19,791 nucleotides of DNA from Betaproteobacteria bacterium (lineage in GTDB: Bacteria; Pseudomonadota; Gammaproteobacteria; Burkholderiales; Burkholderiaceae_C), in contig VBCQ01000092.1 in NCBI GenBank assembly GCA_005882155.1, positions 1 through 19,791 of the forward strand, written 5' to 3'. The notes under the pieces are model-generated. The model did not search any database, was not told where the DNA came from, and saw only the letters and a program-made list of their open reading frames with translations. Every line of letters begins with the position of its first letter. Position 1 is the first letter of the stretch. The position numbers and the translations under genes are program-made. This document shows, piece after piece, positions 6,174 to 17,541 of the stretch.

Positions 6174-6195
6174 ATCACGATTCGCGAATCTTGAT
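6174..6195. repeat. 22-bp palindrome with one mismatched pair
   Basis: The perfect 12-bp core GATTCGCGAATC (6179-6190) is extended on both sides by ATCA/TGAT arms, with one mismatched pair between. It lies 43 bases past the nrdB stop and about 155 bases before the H1-like start. Such symmetry could be an operator for a dimeric regulator; no regulator is identifiable. Confidence 0.55.
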
Positions 6196-6237
6196 CTCTC
6201 AACTTCGACCTCTTGCTGTTTCGCTTGAGAGGAATCG

Positions 6238-7497
6238 TCAATCCCACGAGAGAGCGCCACCGGATTGGTACTCGATGACGCGCGTCTCGAAGAAATTGCG
6301 TTCCTTCTTCAGGTCAATCATTTCGCTCATCCACGGGAACGGATTTTCCTCGTTCGGGAAGAGCTCTTCCAAGCCAATCTGCGTGGCCCGCCGGTTGGCG
6401 ATGTAGCGCAGATATCCTTTGAACATCGATGCGTTCAAGCCGAGCACGCCGCGCGGCATCGTGTCTTCGGCGTAGCGGTACTCGAGCTCGACCGCCTTCA
6501 TGAACAGCGCCCTGATCTCGGCCTTGAACTCTGCAGTCCACAGGTGCGGGTTCTCGAGCTTGATCTGGTTGATCAGGTCGATGCCGAAGTTGCAGTGCAT
6601 CGACTCGTCGCGAAGAATGTATTGGTACTGCTCGGCCGCACCGGTCATCTTGTTCTGCCGACCGAGCGCAAGGATCTGCGTGAAGCCGACGTAGAAGAAG
6701 AGCCCTTCCATCAAGCAGGCGAAAACGATCAGGCTCTTCAGCAGCGTGCGGTCGTTCTCCGGGGTGCCGGTGTGGAAGTTCGGATCCATGATCGCGTCGA
6801 TGAACGGGACCAGGAATTCGTCCTTGGCGCGGATCGATTCGACCTCGTGATAGGCGTTGAAGATCTCGCTTTCGTCCAGACCGAGCGACTCGACGATGTA
6901 CTGATAGGCGTGCGTGTGAATCGCTTCTTCGAAGGCCTGGCGCAGCAGGAATTGGCGGCACTCGGGCGCCGTGATATGGCGATAGGTGCCGAGCACGATG
7001 TTGTTGGCGGCCAGCGAATCGGCAGTGACGAAGAAGCCGAGATTGCGCTTGATGAGGCGGCGCTCGTCTTCGCTCAAGCCATTCGGATCCTTCCAGGTCG
7101 CGATGTCGCGCGACATGTTGATCTCTTGCGGCATCCAGTGGTTGGAGCAGGTCGCGAGGTACTTCTCCCACGCCCACTTGTACTTGAACGGCACCAGCTG
7201 ATTGACGTCGGTCTGGCCGTTGATGATTCGCTTGTCGGCGGCCGATACGCGGCGCGTGCTGGGAGCGCTCTCGCGGTGCGCATGACTCGCTTGCGCGCTC
7301 GGATTCGTGGTGATCGTGTCGGCGGTTTGCGCCATCAGTGCGGACAGCGCGGGCGTCGACGCAAGGGGCGAGGCAAGGGACGACGCAACAGGCAACGCAA
7401 GAGACGGATGGACTGCACGCGCTTGAGACAGAGGGCTCGGCGCGAGACTCGATGTGTGCGGTGTCGAGGGACTGACTTCTTCTTCCCAAACCAACAT
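6238..7497 (-). CDS. nrdB: Class Ia ribonucleoside-diphosphate reductase, beta (radical) subunit
   Basis: NrdB houses the diiron-tyrosyl radical cofactor that starts ribonucleotide reduction in NrdA. All ligands and the radical residue are visible: D160, E191, H194, E264, E298 and H301 as iron ligands, and Y198 as the radical tyrosine four residues after H194, matching E. coli D84, E115, H118, E204, E238, H241 and Y122. The 419-residue length is above the E. coli form because of an 85-residue Ala/Ser/Pro-rich N-terminal extension before the conserved INGQTDVNQLVPFKYKW. Related Burkholderiales proteins have a shorter version of this extension. ATG 7497 is supported by AGGA 9 bases upstream. 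nrdA lies upstream with a 137-base gap that holds a palindrome and a likely separate promoter. Confidence 0.97.
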   Translation of the reverse strand: MLVWEEEVSPSTPHTSSLAPSPLSQARAVHPSLALPVASSLASPLASTPALSALMAQTADTITTNPSAQASHAHRESAPSTRRVSAADKRIINGQTDVNQLVPFKYKWAWEKYLATCSNHWMPQEINMSRDIATWKDPNGLSEDERRLIKRNLGFFVTADSLAANNIVLGTYRHITAPECRQFLLRQAFEEAIHTHAYQYIVESLGLDESEIFNAYHEVESIRAKDEFLVPFIDAIMDPNFHTGTPENDRTLLKSLIVFACLMEGLFFYVGFTQILALGRQNKMTGAAEQYQYILRDESMHCNFGIDLINQIKLENPHLWTAEFKAEIRALFMKAVELEYRYAEDTMPRGVLGLNASMFKGYLRYIANRRATQIGLEELFPNEENPFPWMSEMIDLKKERNFFETRVIEYQSGGALSWD

Positions 7498-7520
7498 GGT
7501 GGATGTTCCTGTGCGTTTGA

Positions 7521-7549
7521 ATTATCTGAGTGTTGTGTCGAAACACCAA
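7521..7549 (-). promoter_or_regulatory. Possible nrdB promoter
   Basis: On the minus strand, TTGGTG (7544-7549) and GATAAT (7521-7526) are separated by 17 bases. The -10 is a five-of-six match and the -35 three of six. Transcription would begin at about 7514, giving a very short leader before ATG 7497. It suggests nrdB can be transcribed apart from nrdA. Confidence 0.4.
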
Positions 7550-7598
7550 GCACTTCTTGACATCAGGCGCAGTTCGCGCTTGGTCGATGTTGCGGTAT

Positions 7599-7624
7599 CG
7601 CATCGATGCGATCGCATCGATGCG
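7599..7624. repeat. Perfect 26-bp palindrome between nrdA and nrdB
   Basis: Two copies of the 12-bp palindrome CGCATCGATGCG (7599-7610 and 7613-7624) are separated by AT, and the whole 26 bases read the same on both strands. It begins 10 bases after the nrdA stop. It could form a cruciform or an RNA hairpin, or two operator sites 14 bp apart. No T-tract follows on either strand. Confidence 0.9.
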
Positions 7625-7634
7625 CGTGAAATCT

Positions 7635-10529
<2,895 letters not shown>

Positions 10530-10739
10530 GGAGGTCCTTCTTGAAGTGCGTCGAACAGCTCGAGCGCGCGCGTACGCGCTAGCGAGGGTTGAAGTCGAAA
10601 AATGGGGCCGCAGTGTGGAGCAACATCGGCGACGGCCTCGGTATCGCAAGCGGCTTCGTGGGCCGTGCGCGGTGCCGCCGGTGTGGACAAGTCTGTGGAG
10701 ATTCGGTGGAGTGCACGTGGATTGCTCGAATACGCTCGG

Positions 10740-10755
10740 ACACTACATCTGTGGC
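10740..10755. promoter_or_regulatory. NrdR-type box, proximal to nrdA
   Basis: ACACTACATCTGTGGC resembles the NrdR consensus (ACAC, AT-rich centre, GTGT) with a degenerate right arm. It lies 32 bp, about three helical turns, from the stronger box at 10772-10787. That pairing is typical of NrdR-controlled nrd promoters. Confidence 0.65.
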
Positions 10756-10766
10756 ACCACACCCAC

Positions 10767-10793
10767 TTTATACACTACCTATAGTGTGTCCAA
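10767..10793 (-). promoter_or_regulatory. Probable nrdA promoter overlapping an NrdR box
   Basis: On the minus strand, TTGGAC (10788-10793) is a plausible -35. The -10 is either TATAAA (10767-10772, spacer 15) or TAAAGT (10765-10770, spacer 17). The strong NrdR-type box fills the spacer, so a bound repressor would block RNA polymerase. Confidence 0.55.
10772..10787. promoter_or_regulatory. NrdR-type box, strong copy
   Basis: ACACTACCTATAGTGT has perfect ACACTA/TAGTGT arms, matching the proteobacterial NrdR consensus. NrdR is a dATP/ATP-sensing zinc-ribbon and ATP-cone repressor of ribonucleotide reductase genes. The box lies inside the likely nrdA promoter. Confidence 0.8.
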
Positions 10794-10875
10794 TGGGTGC
10801 TTGTCCTGATGCAATATCGCGCCGATGTGCCCGCGCGACGCGCGTGACAAACCGCACGAATCGCTTGAATCGATG

Positions 10876-11443
10876 CTAGGCGAGCGGCGCGAACATCGCC
10901 TTCGGCCAGGCCAGCGCGGCCTGCAGCGCGTGCCAGTCGAAGCCCGGTCCGGGATCGATCTTGCGGCTCGGCGCGATGTGCTCGTGACCGACGACTTGCT
11001 GCAGCGGATAGCGCGATGCAGCGGCCACGAGCACGCGTGTCAATGCGTCGTACTGCGGGCCATCGAAGGTCTCTCCTTCGAGCCCTTCAAGCTCGATGCC
11101 GATCGAGTAGTCGTTGCAGTCGGGCCGATTGCGCCACGACGATGCGCCGGCATGCCAGGCGCGCTCGTTGCACGAGACGAACTGCACCATCTCGCCATCG
11201 CGGCGGATGAAGAAATGCGCCGACACCGCGATGCCGCGAATGCGTTCGTAGTACGGGTGCGCGTTCCAATCGAGCTGGTTGGTGAAGAGCCGCTCGACCG
11301 CATCGCCGCCGTACTCGCCGGGCGGCAGGCTGATCGAATGAACGACCGCGAGCGACACGCTCGTGTTGGCCGGTCGCGGCCCGAAGTTCGGCGACGGCGA
11401 GCGGCGCGCGAGCGCCCACCAGCCGGCGTTCCAGCTCGCCGCG

Positions 11444-11466
<23 letters not shown>
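10876..11466 (-). CDS. ampD: 1,6-anhydro-N-acetylmuramyl-L-alanine amidase
   Basis: AmpD is a cytoplasmic zinc amidase that cleaves the stem peptide from anhydro-muropeptides during peptidoglycan recycling. Its loss is known to induce AmpC-type beta-lactamases in species that carry them. The amidase_2 fold is clear in 196 residues: NFGPRP (27-32), zinc ligands H43 (VVHSISLPPGEYGG), H161 (VVGHEHIAP) and D171 (RKIDPGPGFDW), E126 in the ELEGLEG strand, and WHAGAS (104-109). ATG 11466 gives the usual length and overlaps the pilR 3' end by 23 bases; a GTG at 11487 is a longer alternative. Neither start has a clear Shine-Dalgarno, so coupling to pilR is likely. It is the last gene of the minus-strand series. 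Confidence 0.94.
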
Positions 11467-13018
<1,552 letters not shown>

Positions 13019-13043
13019 GATCGGGTCGTTGCCGTTTCTGCTT

Positions 13044-14939
13044 TCAGCTGGTGACTTGGAGTCGCGCGTCGCTGCCGGCTACCGCCTTGCGCTGCATCGC
13101 GACCTGGAATTCGTTGCGGTTCGATTCGTTGGGCGGCCGCAAGCGGTACTCGATGCTCGCACCGTAGCGCTCGCAAAGCTCCCGGCAAATATACAGGCCG
13201 AGCCCGGTGCCGCGGCTGCGTGTCGAGAAGAACGGCTCGAACGAGAAGCGCTCGACATCGGGCGGGATCGACGCGCCATCGCTCGCCACGCTCAACTGCA
13301 CTTTCGATTCGTCGAGCGCGTAAAGCCGCAAGTGCACCGACCCCGGCACCTTGCTCGCATGCCGGTAGCCGTTGTCGAGCAGGTTGACGAGCACGCGGCG
13401 CAGATGCTCGGCGTCGAACACCGCGCCGAGCGGCTCGGTGGGCACTTCGATTCGCAGCACACTGCCCTCGCCGAGCGCGAGCCCCGCGCCGCGCGCCCAT
13501 TCGCCACAGGCCGCGCCGACCTGGGCGCCGACATCGATGACGCCGGCGTCCTGCGGCGCGCCGGGCGCAACCTCCATCACGTCGTCGACGATGCGCTTCA
13601 GGCGCTCGACGTTGTCGGTCACCATGCGTGTGAGCTGGCGCTGGCTCGGCGTCGTCGCGTCTTCCGACAGCAGCGCATTGGCTTGTGCGATCGCCGCCAG
13701 CGGGTTGCGAATCTCATGCGCGATGCCGGCCGACACGCGGCCCATTGCGGCGAGCTTTTCCTGCCGCGTTCGCGCTTGCATGTTGCGCACGTCTTCGAGC
13801 AGCAGCACGCAGAACTCCTCGCTCGCCTGCGACTCGTGGCGGCGCGTGAAGCGGATGCGAACGCGCAAGGTGCGCAGCTCGGCGGGGTCGAACTCGAGCA
13901 CCACATCGCGGCCGGCTTCGGGCCAGACCGCGTCGACAAACGCGCGCTCGACCGTGCGAACGAGAGACGCCCAAGCTTCGACGCCGCGCAGCTGGAACGG
14001 CGCCGGCCGACACATGCCGCTCGGCGCGAGCAAACGGCGCGCCGCCGGGTTGGCGGCGCGAACGCGGCCGCGCCGATCGACGACGAGCACGCCGTCCTGC
14101 ATCTCTTCGATCACCAGCCGATTCAGCTGCGCTTGCTGGCGTGCGAGCTCGAGGCTGCCCTTGGCGGTGAGCTCTTCTCGCGCGAGCCGACCGGCGAGCT
14201 CGCCGGCGAGCACGGTGATGACGAACAGGCCGCTGCCGGCGAGCCCCGCCTGGCTCATCAGCGAGGCCGTGTCGCCGCCTTGCAGCGCGGCGAGCCAGGC
14301 AGTGCCGAGCAGGCCGATCGCGACGACCGCGGCGGTCGCCAGCGCCGGCACGCGCGGCGTCAGCACGCCGGCCATCAGCACTGGCAGCACCAGCAGTGCA
14401 ACGTAGTTGAAGCTCGACGTGCTCGACAGCAGGTGCAAGGCATTGAAGCAGACGATGTCGGCGCCGATCGTCGCCAGCCACTTCGGCCCGCGCAGCCGCG
14501 CAAGCTCATTCGGCGTGACCTCGCGGCGAAAACGCGGCAGCAGCCACATGCTCAGCGCGAGCGCGAAGTAGCCGACACTGACGAGCGTCATGCCCCAGCT
14601 CGGCCGCACACCGAACAGCGCGGGGACGACGATCGTCAACAGCAGCGCGATGCCGAGCGCGGCGCGCGCGCCGAGGAAGATGCGATAGATGCGATCGAAG
14701 GTCGTCTGGCCGGCGCTGAAGATGCGCCGCGCCTGGCGCGACAGGAAGCGCGAGTCGCTTTCGTTGCCGGGCTTGCTCGGCCAGCTGCCGTCGTAGCGCG
14801 ATTCGACCTCATCGTCGCCGAACTGCAAGTCGTCAGTGAGGCCTTCGGCGCCGAAGAACGACTCCTCCACCGGCGGGCCGCGACGCTTCGTTCTGCGGTC
14901 TCCTTTGCGACGTTCACCGCGGATCGGCGCTGCGCTCAT
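13044..14939 (-). CDS. pilS: Type IV pilus sensor histidine kinase
   Basis: This 631-residue inner membrane kinase partners PilR. A long charged N-terminus (1-85) precedes about six membrane helices (about 88-248). A PAS-like domain (about 270-380, MQDGVLVVDRRGRVRAANPAA) follows, then the HisKA domain with phosphoacceptor H408 (GIAHEIRNPLAAI) and the HATPase domain with N box (NLLDNGYRHA), F box (FEPFFSTR) and G box (GTGLGLYI). The six-helix plus PAS layout is that of PilS, which in Pseudomonas senses PilA in the membrane. The roughly 85-residue N-terminal region makes it longer than the approximately 530-residue Pseudomonas protein. Its ATG overlaps the stop of the PP0621-like gene by 4 bases (ATGA). 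Confidence 0.93.
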   Translation of the reverse strand: MSAAPIRGERRKGDRRTKRRGPPVEESFFGAEGLTDDLQFGDDEVESRYDGSWPSKPGNESDSRFLSRQARRIFSAGQTTFDRIYRIFLGARAALGIALLLTIVVPALFGVRPSWGMTLVSVGYFALALSMWLLPRFRREVTPNELARLRGPKWLATIGADIVCFNALHLLSSTSSFNYVALLVLPVLMAGVLTPRVPALATAAVVAIGLLGTAWLAALQGGDTASLMSQAGLAGSGLFVITVLAGELAGRLAREELTAKGSLELARQQAQLNRLVIEEMQDGVLVVDRRGRVRAANPAARRLLAPSGMCRPAPFQLRGVEAWASLVRTVERAFVDAVWPEAGRDVVLEFDPAELRTLRVRIRFTRRHESQASEEFCVLLLEDVRNMQARTRQEKLAAMGRVSAGIAHEIRNPLAAIAQANALLSEDATTPSQRQLTRMVTDNVERLKRIVDDVMEVAPGAPQDAGVIDVGAQVGAACGEWARGAGLALGEGSVLRIEVPTEPLGAVFDAEHLRRVLVNLLDNGYRHASKVPGSVHLRLYALDESKVQLSVASDGASIPPDVERFSFEPFFSTRSRGTGLGLYICRELCERYGASIEYRLRPPNESNRNEFQVAMQRKAVAGSDARLQVTS

Positions 14940-15184
14940 TTTGGAGCGTGTTCCTTCTCGTACGCCGCGCGGTGCCCTTCGCTGCAGAACACGCCGCCGC
15001 GCCCGGGCAGCGCTTCACCGCTGGGCAAATGCAAGCCGCACTGCGCGCACGACACCATCGCCTCGCGCGCGCTCGGCGCACCGGGTCCCGGTCGAGCAGC
15101 CGGGGGATTGACGCGGCGGCGTCCGGCGCGCGCCAGCCACAACACCGCGAGCACGATGACGATCAACAGAATGAGTTTCAGCAT
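14936..15184 (-). CDS. Small PP0621-like membrane protein with a cysteine zinc motif
   Basis: The protein has 82 residues. An N-terminal membrane helix (3-19, MLKLILLIVIVLAVLWLARA) is followed by a basic, Pro-rich linker. A C-terminal metal-binding motif follows, with C46-x2-C49, H52, C67 and H71 (CAQCGLHLP and GVFCSEGHRAAYEKEH). This matches the PP0621 family of small proteobacterial proteins that commonly sit upstream of pilS; no function is established. It lies 12 bases after the ypjD-like stop and overlaps pilS by 4 bases, so tight coupling with the pilus sensor is likely. Confidence 0.88.
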   Translation of the reverse strand: MLKLILLIVIVLAVLWLARAGRRRVNPPAARPGPGAPSAREAMVSCAQCGLHLPSGEALPGRGGVFCSEGHRAAYEKEHAPK

Positions 15185-15196
15185 GCGGAGAAATTG

Positions 15197-16015
15197 TCAG
15201 ACAGACGGCGGTCGATGCAGCACGACCTCGAAGACAAAGCGCGAACCGATGTAGGCGAGCAGCAGCAAGCCGGTACCGGCATAAAGCCAGCGCGTCGCGC
15301 GCGGACCGCGCCAGCCGAAGGCGCGGCGTCCGGCGAGCAGCGTCGCGAACACGACCCATGCGAGTAGCGAGAAGACGGTCTTGTGATTCCAATGCCAAGG
15401 CGCAACCGACCAGCCCACCAGCAGCGTCGCACTCAGCAATACGAAGCCGGCGGCGACGAAGCGAAAGGTCAGGCGCTCGAGACGCAACAGCGGCAAGCCG
15501 CCGCCCGCGGCCATCGCCATCGAGCGCTGCGGCAGGTCGCGCATCTGGCGGTCGGCGCGGTCGAGCATCGCAGCATGCAGCACCGCCGCGCCGAACAAGC
15601 CATAGGCTGCGATCGCGGTCACCACATGCAGCGGCTCCCACGGCGAGACCATCTGCGGGCGTATCTCACCCGGAAACAACAACGCGAGTGCGACCGCGAT
15701 CAGCCCGAGTGCAGCGAGGCTGCGCCGCACACCGGTCAGCGGCAGCCAGCGGCTTTCGATCAGGTAGACCGCGATCACCAGCCACAACGTCATCGACAGC
15801 GCCGGCGCGAAGCCGAAGCGCGTGCCGCCGCCGGCGCTGCCGGCGCCGGAAACGTCGACCGCGATCGACAGCGCATGAACGCACCAGGCGACGACCAGGC
15901 TCGCACGCACCGCCGCACCGGCGCGTTGCGGCAGCAGCGCGGCGAGCGCATATGCGAGAAGGGCCAGCAGGCCCGGCCACAGCGCGAGCCGCATCGCCTC
16001 GGTGGATAAAATCAT
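15197..16015 (-). CDS. CcsA/YpjD-like cytochrome c assembly family membrane protein
   Basis: This 272-residue integral membrane protein has about eight hydrophobic helices and belongs to the family that includes E. coli YpjD and the HemX/CcsA cytochrome c assembly proteins. Recognisable elements are PWEPLHVVTAIAAYGLFG in the centre, and APWHWNHKTVFSLLAWVVF near the C-terminus with conserved histidines that could contact heme or quinone. A true CcsA tryptophan-rich heme motif is not evident, so a heme-export role should not be assumed. ATG 16015 (MILSTEAMRL) is chosen over an upstream in-frame Met at 16078, which would run into the ffh leader; ATG 15994 is another option. It is the first gene of the series leading to pilS-pilR-ampD. 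Confidence 0.88.
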   Translation of the reverse strand: MILSTEAMRLALWPGLLALLAYALAALLPQRAGAAVRASLVVAWCVHALSIAVDVSGAGSAGGGTRFGFAPALSMTLWLVIAVYLIESRWLPLTGVRRSLAALGLIAVALALLFPGEIRPQMVSPWEPLHVVTAIAAYGLFGAAVLHAAMLDRADRQMRDLPQRSMAMAAGGGLPLLRLERLTFRFVAAGFVLLSATLLVGWSVAPWHWNHKTVFSLLAWVVFATLLAGRRAFGWRGPRATRWLYAGTGLLLLAYIGSRFVFEVVLHRPPSV

Positions 16016-16083
16016 TCGCAGAGTGTACTTTCGCGTCCCTGCGCAACCCTGCGCGTTCGCGCCACCGACGGGACGCAAACATC

Positions 16084-17475
16084 ATGGCATCCACCCTCAC
16101 CGATCGGCTGAGCCGCCTCGTCAAGACGATGCGCGGACAGGCCCGCATCACCGAAAGCAATGTGCAGGACATGCTGCGCGAGGTGCGCATGGCGCTGCTC
16201 GAGGCCGACGTCGCGCTGCCGGTCGTGCGCGACTTCGTCGCCCGCGTCAAAGATCAGGCGCTCGGCGCCGAAGTGGTCGGCTCGCTGTCGCCGGGCCAGG
16301 CGCTGGTGGGCATCGTCAACCGCGAGTTGGCGGCGACGATGGGCGCAGGCGTGGCCGACATCAACCTCGCCGCGCAACCGCCGGCGGTGATCCTGATGGC
16401 CGGCCTGCAAGGCGCCGGCAAGACGACGACGACCGCGAAGCTCGCCAAGCACCTGATCGAAAAGCGCAAGAAGAAAGTGCTGACGGTGTCGGCCGACGTC
16501 TACCGGCCCGCCGCGATCGAGCAGTTGAAGACGGTGACAAAGCAGGCCGGCGCGCAGTGGTTCCCCTCCCATGCCAGCGATCAGCCGGTCGCGATCGCCA
16601 ACGCCGCGCTCGACCATGCGAAGCGCCACTACTTCGACGTGCTGCTCGTCGACACCGCCGGGCGCCTCGCGATCGACGAAGCGCTGATGAAAGAGATCGC
16701 CGACCTGCATGCGGCGCTGAAGCCGGTCGAGACGCTGTTCGTCGTCGACGCGATGCAGGGCCAGGATGCGATCAACACCGCGAAGGCGTTCAAGGAAGCG
16801 CTGCCGCTGACCGGCATCATCCTCACCAAGACCGACGGCGACTCGCGCGGCGGCGCGGCGCTTTCGGTGCGGCAGATCACCGGCGCGCCGATCAAGTTCG
16901 CCGGCACCAGCGAGAAGATCGACGGCCTCGAAGTGTTCGACGCCGAGCGCCATGCGGGCCGTATCCTCGGCATGGGCGACATCGTCGCGCTCGTCGAGGA
17001 AGTGTCGAAGGGCGTCGACGTCGCCGCGGCGCAGAAGCTGGCGGCGAAAGTCAAGTCGGGCGATGCTTTCGACCTCAACGACTTCCTGTCACAGATTTCA
17101 CAAATGAAAAACATGGGCGGCTTTGCCGGCCTGATGGACAAGCTGCCGACGCAAATGACCGCGAAAGCCGGCGCGGTCGACATGGACAAAGCCGAGCGCG
17201 ACGTGCGCCGCATGGAAGGCATCATCTGCTCGATGACGCCGCAGGAGCGCCGCAAGCCCGAGATCATCAAGGCGACCCGCAAGCGCCGCATCGCGGCCGG
17301 GTCGGGCGTGCATGTGCAGGAGGTCAATCGGCTGCTCAATCAGTTCGAGCAGATGCGCGACATGATGAAGAAGATGAAGGGCGGCGGCCTGATGAAGATG
17401 ATGAAGCGAATCGGCGGCATCAAAGGCATGGGCGGGATGGGCGGCATGGGTGGGATGGGCGGCGGCCCGCGCTGA
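16084..17475 (+). CDS. ffh: Signal recognition particle GTPase Ffh
   Basis: Ffh binds signal sequences and 4.5S RNA and delivers ribosome-nascent chain complexes to FtsY at the inner membrane. The 463-residue protein has the N domain (1-85, MASTLTDRLSRLVKTMRG). The G domain has P-loop GLQGAGKTT (107-115), DTAGR (190-194) and TKTDGD (248-253). A methionine-rich M domain follows, ending in a GMGGMGGMGG tail that is normal for Ffh. The RNA-binding SGVHVQEVN and MTPQERRKP motifs are present. ATG 16084 begins the standard MASTLTDRL. It diverges from the ypjD-like gene across a 68-base gap; TAAAAT at 16007-16012 is a possible -10 but lacks a clear -35. Confidence 0.98.
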   Translation: MASTLTDRLSRLVKTMRGQARITESNVQDMLREVRMALLEADVALPVVRDFVARVKDQALGAEVVGSLSPGQALVGIVNRELAATMGAGVADINLAAQPPAVILMAGLQGAGKTTTTAKLAKHLIEKRKKKVLTVSADVYRPAAIEQLKTVTKQAGAQWFPSHASDQPVAIANAALDHAKRHYFDVLLVDTAGRLAIDEALMKEIADLHAALKPVETLFVVDAMQGQDAINTAKAFKEALPLTGIILTKTDGDSRGGAALSVRQITGAPIKFAGTSEKIDGLEVFDAERHAGRILGMGDIVALVEEVSKGVDVAAAQKLAAKVKSGDAFDLNDFLSQISQMKNMGGFAGLMDKLPTQMTAKAGAVDMDKAERDVRRMEGIICSMTPQERRKPEIIKATRKRRIAAGSGVHVQEVNRLLNQFEQMRDMMKKMKGGGLMKMMKRIGGIKGMGGMGGMGGMGGGPR

Positions 17476-17541
17476 ACAGTGCATTGACCGGCCGTTGCGC
17501 TCGGGCTATGTTTGGGTGCTGCCCCTTTGCGGCCACCCGCT

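Larger units (their letters stand above)
10530..10875. other. 346-base intergenic region: nrdA leader and control region
   Basis: No gene is supported here. Nearest nrdA is a leader of about 230 bases with three TGTGGA-containing 9-mers (10614-10622, 10682-10690, 10694-10702) that loosely resemble DnaA boxes. Then come the nrdA promoter and two NrdR-type boxes (10740-10787). The last 75 bases follow the ampD stop and contain a GC-rich inverted repeat (CGCGCG-A-CGCGCG, near 10833-10845) without a T-tract. Confidence 0.7.

Noticed and set aside
5571..6194. A plus-strand frame coding a Phe/Ala-rich hydrophobic protein
   Set aside because: It is the complement of the Lys/Ala repeat of the H1-like gene (AAG/GCC codons give CTT/GGC on the other strand). 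The minus strand has the strong Shine-Dalgarno and the terminator.
10833..10845. CGCGCG-A-CGCGCG inverted repeat after ampD as a terminator
   Set aside because: There is no loop of usual size and no T-tract. In DNA with this GC content such short repeats are expected.
16001..16009. A near-consensus DnaA box (reverse of TTATCCACC) between ypjD-like and ffh
   Set aside because: It is a single site with one mismatch that lies inside the ypjD-like coding start. No dnaA, dnaN or AT-rich unwinding region is nearby, so an origin is not supported.
17398..17475. Repeated GGCATGGGCGGGATG-like units at the end of ffh
   Set aside because: They encode the Gly/Met-rich tail normal for Ffh in proteobacteria, not a mobile or regulatory repeat.
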